The notes: generated by a model not told the origin, from the sequence alone. Positions 1 through 5,156 are shown, counted from the first letter of the stretch. The stretch: 5,268 nt of DNA from Anaerolineae bacterium (GCA_016926575.1 JAFGOJ010000047.1:1-5268), one strand, 5' to 3'. Made by a program: numbers and translations.

Positions 1-41
1 GGGGAAACCGGAAGGTAAACCGCAGGTTTACCCGTTTCCCC
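1..41. repeat. Nested palindrome, left copy of the GCA-loop hairpin module
   Basis: Two palindromes are nested. The outer arms are GGGGAAAC (1-8) and GTTTCCCC (34-41). Inside them is a perfect 8-bp stem, GGTAAACC (14-21) and GGTTTACC (25-32), closed by the loop GCA (22-24). A related hairpin with different arms but the same CC-GCA-GG centre lies at 5057-5071. Both copies directly precede the same 32-bp core. It looks like an intergenic REP-like element rather than part of a gene. The window begins at the first arm base, so the element may extend to the left. Confidence 0.75.
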
Positions 42-72
42 GGCGGGGTGCAGGGGCGGAGCCCCTGCAAAG
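41..72. repeat. 32-bp core repeat, left copy
   Basis: This stretch is identical over 32 bases to 5074-5105, in the same orientation. It contains a perfect 9-bp stem, TGCAGGGGC (49-57) and GCCCCTGCA (61-69), with the loop GGA. GC-rich dispersed palindromes of this kind are common between genes in bacterial genomes; membership of a genome-wide family is inferred from only the two copies seen here. Confidence 0.85.
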
Positions 73-83
73 CCCCTATTTTC
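45..83 (+). terminator. Possible intrinsic terminator of an upstream rightward transcript
   Basis: The core hairpin can be extended by pairing GGGG (45-48) with CCCC (73-76) across an AAG bulge (70-72), giving about 13 GC-rich base pairs. TATTTT (78-83) follows almost directly. That is the layout of a rho-independent terminator reading rightward, for a gene lying left of the window. The right copy keeps part of this outer pairing through G-T wobbles but has no T-rich tail, so terminator function would be specific to this copy. The T run is interrupted by an A, so the call is tentative. Confidence 0.35.
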
Positions 84-90
84 GGAACAG
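76..90. repeat. CTATTTTCGGAA box, left copy
   Basis: CTATTTTCGGAA (76-87) followed by CAG matches CTATTTTCGGAA followed by TAG at 5157-5171. Here the box starts 3 bases after the 32-bp core; in the right copy it starts 51 bases after it. It overlaps the possible terminator tail and lies just before the rsgA ribosome binding site. Confidence 0.55.
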
Positions 91-103
91 ACATCTATCT
101 CGT

Positions 104-109
104 GGAGGT
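104..109 (+). promoter_or_regulatory. Ribosome binding site that fixes the rsgA TTG start
   Basis: GGAGGT lies 5 bases before the TTG at 115-117. No ATG or GTG is equally well placed, so this site is the main reason for choosing the TTG. I see no convincing sigma-70 promoter between the repeats and this site; transcription may start upstream of the window or from a non-consensus promoter. Confidence 0.8.
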
Positions 110-114
110 ATCTC

Positions 115-1101
115 TTGGACCTACAAGAAGGTCTGGTCATCAAATCGCAGAGCGGTTTCTACACCGTCTACACAGCAGATGGTGTAGAGCTCGTGTGCCA
201 TCTGCGCGGACGGTTCAAGCAGGAGCGCTCCGATAGTGACATCGTCGCCGTGGGCGACCACGTGCAGTTCAGCATCGTCGAAGACGGCACGGGCATGATC
301 GAATCCATCGCGCCGCGTACGCGCACGCTCGGGCGGCTGGCGCCTCTTGCCGGCGGGCGCGGTGCGCGCCGCTGGGACCGTGAAGGGTATTTGTTGGAAC
401 GCGAGCAAGTGATCGTGGCCAACCCCGACCAGGCCGTCTTCGTCATCGCCTGCGCCGAGCCGGACCCGCGCCTGCGCATGCTCGACCGGCTGCTCGTAGG
501 GGCCGAGGTGCAGCGCGTTCCCGTCATCATCTGCGCCAACAAGCTCGACCTGGTCGATCTGGAGTACGCGAAGGAAGACTTCGGCGTCTACGAAAAGATC
601 GGGTACACCGTGCTCTACACCAGCGCGGAGACCGGCGAGGGCGTGCCCGAACTGGCGGCGCACTTGCAGGGCAAGATTTCCGCGCTGATGGGGCCGTCGG
701 GGGTGGGCAAGAGCAGCCTGCTTAACGTCATCCAGCCGGGCCTGGGCTTGGCCGTGGGGCAGATCAGCCAGTCGACCTACAAAGGGCGTCACACCACCGT
801 CGTGCGCGAGTTGTTTCGCCTGGAACAAGGCGGCTGGGTCGCCGATACGCCCGGCATCCGCGCGCTGGCCCTGTTCGACGTAGACCCTGAGGAACTGGAC
901 GCCTATTTCCCCGACATCGCGCCCTACGTGGCGGGCTGTCGCTTCTCCGACTGTACCCACACTGTCGAGCCGGGGTGTGCCGTGTTGGAGGCCGTGGAGC
1001 AGGACGAGATTCACATCCACCGCTACGAGAGCTACGTCCGCCTGCGGGATGAGCACCAGCGGCTGGCCGATATGTACTGGTGGGGCATTCAGTCGGATTG
1101 A
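115..1101 (+). CDS. rsgA: Ribosome small-subunit-dependent GTPase RsgA (circularly permuted)
   Basis: RsgA binds the 30S ribosomal subunit late in assembly, checks the decoding site, and leaves on GTP hydrolysis, releasing factors such as RbfA; it acts in the cytoplasm. The protein has 328 residues, typical for the family (about 290-350). An N-terminal OB-fold-like region covers roughly residues 1-66. The GTPase motifs appear in the permuted order diagnostic of RsgA: NKLD (142-145, G4), SA (170-171, G5), GPSGVGKSS (193-201, G1), KGRHTT (223-228, G2, with the family's catalytic His at 226) and DTPG (244-247, G3). The C-terminal zinc site is C275, C280, H282 and C288. A Gly/Arg-rich linker (about 73-92) between the OB region and the GTPase domain looks longer than usual. 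The TTG start is supported by GGAGGT 5 bases upstream. It is the first gene of a probable three-gene operon. Confidence 0.97.
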   Translation: MDLQEGLVIKSQSGFYTVYTADGVELVCHLRGRFKQERSDSDIVAVGDHVQFSIVEDGTGMIESIAPRTRTLGRLAPLAGGRGARRWDREGYLLEREQVIVANPDQAVFVIACAEPDPRLRMLDRLLVGAEVQRVPVIICANKLDLVDLEYAKEDFGVYEKIGYTVLYTSAETGEGVPELAAHLQGKISALMGPSGVGKSSLLNVIQPGLGLAVGQISQSTYKGRHTTVVRELFRLEQGGWVADTPGIRALALFDVDPEELDAYFPDIAPYVAGCRFSDCTHTVEPGCAVLEAVEQDEIHIHRYESYVRLRDEHQRLADMYWWGIQSD

Positions 1102-1119
1102 CGCGTGGAGGTTCGTTGA

Positions 1120-1644
1120 GTGGACATCGTAATTGAAGCATTGGGCATCTTTCTGTTGCGCGTGCTGGGCATCACAGTCAGCACGCTGGCGACTATTCTG
1201 ACCGTTCAGGGGCGCAAATTACCGGCGATCATCACCGGTAGTCTGAGCACGTTTGTTTACGTTGTGGCTATCGGCAAGGTGGTGAACGATCTGGACAACG
1301 CGATCAACGTGGCCGCCTACGTGGTCGGCTTCGGCGTCGGCACGTGGGTGGGCATGGTGCTGGAGGGACGCATGGCGTTGGGGTACGCGGAGGTGCGCAT
1401 CATCTCCACCAGCCACGGGAACGAGATCGCCAACGCCCTGCGCGAGGCCGGATTCGGCGTGACGCAGACGTATGGACGCGGGCAGGACCACGCGGTAGCG
1501 ATCATCGACGCCTTCGTGCCGCGCAAAAGCGTGGCGGTTATATTGAAGAAGACCGAGGAAAAAGACGACAAAGCCATCGTCGCCGTATCTGAGGCGCGTC
1601 AGATTCAAGGTGGGTACTGGCGCTTGCCAGACCGGCGGCGGTAA
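1120..1644 (+). CDS. UPF0316-type membrane protein (DUF5698 + DUF2179-like)
   Basis: This is a 174-residue protein of unknown function. The N-terminal half has three hydrophobic segments (about 3-25, 34-54 and 61-80), matching the DUF5698 membrane module. The C-terminal part (about 91-165) resembles the small soluble DUF2179 domain, also found at the end of YitT-family membrane proteins, where a ligand-sensing role has been suggested but is not established. Visible features are GRKLPA between segments 1 and 2, VVAIGKVVNDLDN after segment 2, and YGRGQDHAV followed by VPRKSVAVILKK in the soluble part, all typical of UPF0316 proteins. Length is normal for the family (about 170-190). The start is GTG, with GGAGGT 7 bases upstream. 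It begins 18 bases after rsgA and ends 11 bases before the rhomboid gene, so it is probably co-transcribed with both. Family assignment rests on recognised sequence pattern; the molecular role is unknown. Confidence 0.88.
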   Translation: MDIVIEALGIFLLRVLGITVSTLATILTVQGRKLPAIITGSLSTFVYVVAIGKVVNDLDNAINVAAYVVGFGVGTWVGMVLEGRMALGYAEVRIISTSHGNEIANALREAGFGVTQTYGRGQDHAVAIIDAFVPRKSVAVILKKTEEKDDKAIVAVSEARQIQGGYWRLPDRRR

Positions 1645-1655
1645 GGAGCAGAGCG

Positions 1656-2357
1656 GTGATTCCCATTTCGGACGAAATCCCCACGCGGCGGCTCCCGATC
1701 GTCACGTTTGGGCTGATCGGCATCAATGTGCTCGTCTTCTTGTTCGAGCTGATGTTAGGATCGGGGCTAGACGCGTTTTTTATGCGCTGGGGGGCCGTAC
1801 CGGCCTACATCACCGATCCCTTCAGCTACCCACTGGCCCCATTGACGCTGGTGACGTCGATGTTTCTCCACGGCGGGTGGATGCACCTGATCGGCAACAT
1901 GCTCTACCTGTGGATCTTCGGCGACAACGTCGAGGACCGGCTGGGGCCGGTGCTGTACGCGATCTTCTATCTGGGCGCGGGACTCGTGGCCGGGCTGGCG
2001 CAGGTGGTCGTGGCTCCCTATTCGACCATCCCCGCCATCGGTGCCAGCGGTGCAGTGGCCGGGGTGTTGGCGGCCTACCTGGCGCTCTTCCCGACCGCTC
2101 CTGTGAGGGTGCTCGTCCCGGGTCTGTTTATGATGCGCGTGGCGCGTGTGCCGGCCGTGATCGTGCTGGGCATGTGGTTCGTTATCCAACTGTTCAACGG
2201 CTTCCTGAGCCTGGGCGCTGCGACGATGGCCACGGGCGGCGTGGCCTGGTTCGCCCACATTGGCGGATTCGTGGCCGGGTTGGGCGTGGGGATTGCGATG
2301 CGTGTGTTTCAACGCCCGCAGCTGCCGCCCCCGTCCGGCTACTACCGCTCCTTCTAA
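1656..2357 (+). CDS. Rhomboid family intramembrane serine protease
   Basis: Rhomboids cleave transmembrane substrates within the membrane using a Ser-His dyad. All key residues are present in this 233-residue protein: H77 and N81 in HGGWMHLIGN (72-81), with the same spacing as GlpG H150/N154; the catalytic serine S131 in GASG (129-132); and the catalytic H201 in AHIGG (200-204). Hydrophobic stretches are at about 15-34, 62-88, 98-119, 126-145, 166-186 and 196-215, giving the basic six-segment core with no extra cytosolic domain. A loop after segment 1 (about 35-60) corresponds to the family's L1 loop. The C-terminus is a short Pro-rich polar tail ending in YYRSF. The start is GTG, with AAGGAG (1643-1648) 7 bases upstream; this site overlaps the stop codon of the preceding gene, which suggests coupled translation. 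The natural substrate cannot be told from the sequence. Confidence 0.95.
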   Translation: MIPISDEIPTRRLPIVTFGLIGINVLVFLFELMLGSGLDAFFMRWGAVPAYITDPFSYPLAPLTLVTSMFLHGGWMHLIGNMLYLWIFGDNVEDRLGPVLYAIFYLGAGLVAGLAQVVVAPYSTIPAIGASGAVAGVLAAYLALFPTAPVRVLVPGLFMMRVARVPAVIVLGMWFVIQLFNGFLSLGAATMATGGVAWFAHIGGFVAGLGVGIAMRVFQRPQLPPPSGYYRSF

Positions 2358-2363
2358 GCGACC

Positions 2364-2394
2364 CCTTCCCGGCGGCCTGAAGCTCCCGGGAAGG
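2364..2394. other. Intergenic hairpin between the rhomboid and glycosyltransferase genes
   Basis: CCTTCCCGG (2364-2372) and CCGGGAAGG (2386-2394) form a perfect 9-bp stem around a 13-base loop. No T run follows on either strand, so it is not a classical intrinsic terminator, although it could slow or partly end transcription after the rhomboid gene. The right arm holds GGGAAGG, the only purine-rich, SD-like run before the next start, but its end is 14 bases from that ATG. Confidence 0.5.
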
Positions 2395-2408
2395 CACGCC
2401 GACCGCCG

Positions 2409-3980
2409 ATGCGACGCTCCCGCCTGGCCCTCGTCACTCTGATTCTGTTCGGCGCGTTCGTCGTGCGCGCCGTGTCGTTGGATGCCCAATCGCTGTGGCG
2501 CGACGAGGTGGACGCGCTGTGCTATGCCTACGCCTTTCCGCAAGCCATCGCCTCGGCCATCGCGCCGCAACCGGACGGGGCTGCCGCTCCTCCGTGTGCC
2601 TGCCCGCCCTCGCCCGTCGACGTGGGCGCGCGGCAGCGCTTTGACCTCGTGCCGCGCCTGGTGCAGACCCTCAAAGCGACCATTCGTCACAACGGCCCGC
2701 TTCACTACGTGCTACTGCGCGGCTGGATCGCGCTGGCAGGCACGTCGGTCACAGCACTCCGGTTTTTCTCCCTTTGGTTCGGCGTGTTGAGTGTGGCGTT
2801 GATGGCCGCGTTGGGACGCCGGCTGTTCGGTCGGGAAGCGGGCGTCATCGCGGCGCTGCTGGCGGCCGCGTCGCCGTACTTCGTCTGGTACAGCCAAGAC
2901 GCGAAGATGTACACCCTCGTATTGGCCCTGGTGCTGCTGGCCGTCTACGCCCTGCGTCGCGCCGTCGAGGGGGCCGGCGCGCGTTGGTGGGCCGTCCAGA
3001 TCGCCGCCACCACCTTGCTCCTGTATACCCATGCCTGGGGAGGCTTGCTGATTCCGGTGCAGGTAGGTCTCTTCCTGGCCTGGTGGCCGCAGGCCCGTCG
3101 TCAGGTGCGCGGCGGGGTGATCTCTTTGAACCTTCTGACCCTGCCCTACCTGCCGCTTCTGACCACCTGGCCGATCGTGCAGCTCTTCACGCCGGGCGAC
3201 ACCGGCTTTCCGCGCCACACGCTAGGGCAGATGTTCGGGATCGTGTTCAAGGGCTGGAGCACCGGCATTTGGGGCTGGGGCTGGCCCTGGGGCGGGATCG
3301 CTCTGGGGACGGCCGCGCTGCTTGGCCTGGCGGGGGCCGTCGTGCTGCCGGGTCGACGGGCTCACCGGCGCACGGCTGCGGGGTTGGCCGTGTGGGCTGC
3401 GCTGCCCTTGACTGCCATCTGGTTCATCTCCCTCTGGCAGCCGCGTTTCACCGACCGTTACCTGATCTGGAGCGCGCCGGCGCTCTACCTGCTGGCCGCC
3501 GCCGGTCTATCTTTGCTCTGGGAGAAGGGGCGCGCGGCAGCGGGGATGCTGTTGGTTGCGCTCGTGGTGGCGTTCCTCGGCAACGTGTTGTACCAGGCGA
3601 CCACGCCGATCAAATCCGACTTTCGCGCCGCAGCCGACATCGTCTCCGAGCAGTACGCGCCGGGCGATGTGATCGTCTTCCAGATTCCCCACGGGCGCTA
3701 CACGTTCGATTATTACTACCCGCACGCGGACTATGCCTGGATCGAGGGCCTGTACACCAATCATACCGCACCCGACGGCAGCTATCTCCTCAGCCAACAA
3801 CAGGCCGGCGCCTACGTGAACGAGGCCGTTCGGCCATACGGGCGCGTCTGGCTGGTCGCTACCGAGGTCGATATGTGGGACCGGCGGCACCTGGTGCAGG
3901 CGTGGTTGGACGCGCACGGGACGCCGGTTCTGCGGCAGACCGTCGCGCTGATCGAGGTGACGCTGTACGATTTACCCTAA
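2409..3980 (+). CDS. Membrane GT-C glycosyltransferase, GT39/PMT_2-like
   Basis: This protein of 523 residues and about 11-12 membrane segments probably moves a sugar from a polyprenyl-phosphate donor onto a lipid or protein outside the membrane. The first segment (about 7-24) leads into SLWRDE (28-33), whose Asp32-Glu33 pair sits where GT-C enzymes carry the acidic catalytic residue of the first outer loop. HNGPLHY (94-100) resembles the family's PPLYY motif, SQDAKMY (162-168) its SQEARMY motif, and RFTDRYLIWSAPAL (346-359) its ERYLLPALPAL motif. Residues from about 400 on form a soluble C-terminal part. The stretch 51-75 is rich in Pro and Ala with a CAC pair (63-65) and makes the first outer loop unusually long. 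The ATG is the first possible start after an in-frame stop, which is the rhomboid TAA at 2355-2357. No good ribosome binding site precedes it. The 51-base gap leaves operon membership open. The 3' end overlaps the convergent thioesterase gene. The acceptor and donor are unknown. Confidence 0.82.
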   Translation: MRRSRLALVTLILFGAFVVRAVSLDAQSLWRDEVDALCYAYAFPQAIASAIAPQPDGAAAPPCACPPSPVDVGARQRFDLVPRLVQTLKATIRHNGPLHYVLLRGWIALAGTSVTALRFFSLWFGVLSVALMAALGRRLFGREAGVIAALLAAASPYFVWYSQDAKMYTLVLALVLLAVYALRRAVEGAGARWWAVQIAATTLLLYTHAWGGLLIPVQVGLFLAWWPQARRQVRGGVISLNLLTLPYLPLLTTWPIVQLFTPGDTGFPRHTLGQMFGIVFKGWSTGIWGWGWPWGGIALGTAALLGLAGAVVLPGRRAHRRTAAGLAVWAALPLTAIWFISLWQPRFTDRYLIWSAPALYLLAAAGLSLLWEKGRAAAGMLLVALVVAFLGNVLYQATTPIKSDFRAAADIVSEQYAPGDVIVFQIPHGRYTFDYYYPHADYAWIEGLYTNHTAPDGSYLLSQQQAGAYVNEAVRPYGRVWLVATEVDMWDRRHLVQAWLDAHGTPVLRQTVALIEVTLYDLP

Positions 3981-4403
3981 ACCCGACTCGAACGCCGTCA
4001 TCAGCGCCCGCCAGCGATCGGGGATCGGCACGGTGCGGTTGGCGCGGTAGTCGTAGCATACCTGGATCGTGCGGGCGGTGGCGGCCAGGCGGCCGTCCTG
4101 CCCATCGATCCGGTAGTCGACGACGAAACTGCTGTTGCGCAGCTCGCTGACGCGCATCCAGATGGTGACCTGTTCCCCCAACGCCAGCGGCGCACGGTAG
4201 GTGCAGGTCACTTCGGCCAGAATCATCCCCGCGTCATCCCAGCTTTCGAAACCCAATCCCAGGCGGCGGAAGTAGTGGATGCGCACCTGTTCCAGGTACG
4301 AAAGGTAGACCGCGTTGTTGACGTGGCCCAGGGCGTCCACGTCGCGCCAGCGCACTTCGAGGGTCGTACTGAATCGAAAGAGGTCATCGGTCATAGCTGT
4401 CAC
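3972..4403 (-). CDS. Acyl-CoA thioesterase, 4HBT/YbgC-FadM-like hotdog fold
   Basis: Small hotdog-fold thioesterases hydrolyse acyl-CoA (or acyl-ACP) thioesters in the cytoplasm, usually as tetramers. This 143-residue protein fits the family length (about 130-150). The signature is at residues 18-41: RWRDVDALGHVNN with the catalytic-type D23 and H27-V-N-N, followed by AVYLSYLEQVR, the long central helix of the fold. TYRAPLALGEQV (68-79) is the typical strand leading to the turn after the helix. The call uses the GTG at 4401-4403; an ATG three codons downstream (4392-4394, giving MTDDLFRF) is also good. It starts 10 bases after the stop of the metallophosphoesterase, so the two are very likely co-transcribed. 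Its end overlaps the glycosyltransferase by 9 bases on the opposite strand. Chain-length preference cannot be read from the sequence. Confidence 0.9.
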   Translation of the reverse strand: MTAMTDDLFRFSTTLEVRWRDVDALGHVNNAVYLSYLEQVRIHYFRRLGLGFESWDDAGMILAEVTCTYRAPLALGEQVTIWMRVSELRNSSFVVDYRIDGQDGRLAATARTIQVCYDYRANRTVPIPDRWRALMTAFESGLG

Positions 4404-4416
4404 CTGTTCGTCCTCA
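4392..4416 (-). promoter_or_regulatory. Ambiguous start region of the thioesterase gene
   Basis: Two starts compete. GAGG (complement of 4412-4415), overlapping the TGA stop of the upstream gene, lies 8 bases before the GTG at 4401-4403. AGGTGA, which includes that GTG, lies 5 bases before the ATG at 4392-4394. The ATG protein is three residues shorter and starts more like its homologues. Both arrangements suit coupling to translation of the upstream gene. Confidence 0.5.
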
Positions 4417-4905
4417 GAAGGGGAATTCCACGAAGCGGATAGTGTCCTTTGCTAAATCGAGGATGCAGATCGATCGGGATTCGCGCCGCGTCCCGCCCAA
4501 TGCGCCGGGATTGATCAACCGGGTCGGGCCGATGCGCACGTCCTCCCGGTAGTGTGTGTGCCCGCAGAAGATGTAGGCGTATTCACCAGAGCGGGTCAGT
4601 TGATGTTGGAGGTCCGTCTCATCTCCGTGCAGCAGTGCTAGCTGATATCCATCCAGCACCAGACGGTGCCAGCGGGCCATCCGCCCGCCCTGGTGCGTCT
4701 CTACCGCCAGCGCCAGCTCGTTCGAGCGGTCCATATTGCCCCGTGCAAAGGTCACGTTGAAGCCGGACAAGGCCTCGACGACGGCTGGGCCACATACGTC
4801 GCCGCAGTGGAACAGCGTATCGATCCCTTCACTCTGGAAGACGGCCGCCGCTGCCTCTACGCCCTGCAGATTGTCATGCGTGTCCGAAAGCAGGCCGATG
4901 CGCAT
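4414..4905 (-). CDS. Metallophosphoesterase, YfcE/MJ0936 family phosphodiesterase
   Basis: Members of this calcineurin-like family are small cytoplasmic phosphodiesterases that use two metal ions (often Mn or Ni) to hydrolyse phosphodiester bonds; physiological substrates are mostly unknown. The metal-binding set is complete in the 163-residue protein: D8 and H10 in SDTHDN (7-12), D36 in HCGDV (33-37), N57 in GNMD (56-59), H93 in LHGD (92-95), and H116 and H118 in CGHTH (114-118). INPGALGG (131-138) is the family's closing motif. Length is normal (about 155-185). The ATG is preceded by GAGGTG at a 5-base spacing and by a promoter at 4927-4954. It is the first gene of a two-gene leftward operon with the thioesterase. 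The pairing does not by itself imply a shared substrate. Confidence 0.93.
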   Translation of the reverse strand: MRIGLLSDTHDNLQGVEAAAAVFQSEGIDTLFHCGDVCGPAVVEALSGFNVTFARGNMDRSNELALAVETHQGGRMARWHRLVLDGYQLALLHGDETDLQHQLTRSGEYAYIFCGHTHYREDVRIGPTRLINPGALGGTRRESRSICILDLAKDTIRFVEFPF

Positions 4906-4910
4906 TGTTT

Positions 4911-4916
4911 CACCTC
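4911..4916 (-). promoter_or_regulatory. Ribosome binding site of the metallophosphoesterase
   Basis: On the minus strand GAGGTG lies 5 bases before the ATG at 4903-4905. It is part of TTGAGGTGA, a long match to the 16S rRNA tail, and fixes this start. Confidence 0.8.
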
Positions 4917-4926
4917 AAGGGAGTTA

Positions 4927-4954
4927 ATCATATCAGAAATTGGCCAGGGTGCAA
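4927..4954 (-). promoter_or_regulatory. Extended -10 promoter for the leftward operon
   Basis: On the minus strand the -10 box is TATGAT (complement of 4927-4932, 5 of 6 to consensus), preceded by TGA, an extended -10 TGn element (4933-4935). A weak -35, TTGCAC (complement of 4949-4954, 3 of 6), stands 16 bases upstream. The predicted transcript start, near 4920, leaves a leader of about 15 bases that just includes the ribosome binding site. Confidence 0.55.
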
Positions 4955-4970
4955 CCGCCGCGCTGCTGTG

Positions 4971-5005
4971 TTGCTCCCGCCGGGTCACGCTCCCGGCGGG
5001 AGCAA
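4971..5005. repeat. Perfect 14-bp inverted repeat with a 7-base loop
   Basis: TTGCTCCCGCCGGG (4971-4984) and CCCGGCGGGAGCAA (4992-5005) pair without a mismatch around TCACGCT. Neither side is followed by a T run, so a standard intrinsic terminator is unlikely. Its inner edge is 17 bases upstream of the leftward operon's -35 box. It could be a stand-alone extragenic palindrome or a DNA-level regulatory site. Confidence 0.8.
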
Positions 5006-5054
5006 GAGGGGGTGCCTGAGGCGTTAACCCAAGCCCATTTGCGGAAGGGGTCTG

Positions 5055-5073
5055 GGGGAACCGCAGGTTCCTT
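5055..5073. repeat. GCA-loop hairpin module, right copy
   Basis: GGAACC (5057-5062) and GGTTCC (5066-5071) pair around the loop GCA (5063-5065). Two outer G-T wobbles (5056 with 5072, 5055 with 5073) can extend the stem. It corresponds to the left hairpin at 14-32: same loop and closing CC/GG, different arms, pairing preserved. Confidence 0.7.
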
Positions 5074-5105
5074 CGGCGGGGTGCAGGGGCGGAGCCCCTG
5101 CAAAG
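5074..5105. repeat. 32-bp core repeat, right copy
   Basis: Identical to 41-72 and in direct orientation about 5 kb away. It contains the stem TGCAGGGGC (5082-5090) and GCCCCTGCA (5094-5102) with loop GGA. The flanking outer pairing GGGG with CCCC seen in the left copy is reduced to G-T and G-C pairs here (5078-5081 with 5106-5109), and no T-rich tail follows. Confidence 0.85.
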
Positions 5106-5115
5106 TCCTGGTAAC

Positions 5116-5149
5116 CGATGGCCGGCGGGTTTGAAACCCGCCTACATCG
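5116..5149. repeat. Compound stem-loop built on GGCGGGTTT
   Basis: The inner palindrome is GGCGGGTTT (5124-5132), one G, then AAACCCGCC (5134-5142). It is enclosed by a second pairing, CGATG (5116-5120) with CATCG (5145-5149), across a small internal loop. Palindromes with a GGCGGGTTT-type arm are familiar as dispersed intergenic elements in several bacterial phyla. This one sits between two modules that are almost adjacent in the left copy. Confidence 0.7.
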
Positions 5150-5156
5150 AGACGGT

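Noticed and set aside
78..83. TATTTT as a -10 box for rsgA
   Set aside because: Only 4 of 6 to consensus with no -35 at a usable distance, and the same box recurs at 5159-5164 away from any gene start, so it is better seen as part of the repeat.
48..236. Short plus-strand open frame over the left repeat and the rsgA start
   Set aside because: It translates the repeat hairpin and then an out-of-frame part of rsgA.
121..1056. Long minus-strand open frame opposite rsgA
   Set aside because: High GC gives long shadow frames. The peptide is rich in His, Arg and Asp without family motifs, and the plus strand carries every RsgA motif.
1610..2380. Plus-strand open frame overlapping the rhomboid gene in another frame
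   Set aside because: Composition is typical of an out-of-frame GC-rich translation; the rhomboid frame has the complete catalytic set.
1767..2705. Long minus-strand open frame across the rhomboid and glycosyltransferase genes
   Set aside because: It spans two well-supported genes and their intergenic hairpin, has low-complexity Arg/His/Gln composition and no recognisable domain.
2774..4150. Plus-strand open frame of 458 codons in a second frame of the glycosyltransferase
   Set aside because: Arg/Gly/Ala-rich shadow frame without hydrophobic segments. It runs into the convergent thioesterase gene, whereas the overlapping frame shows clear GT-C motifs.
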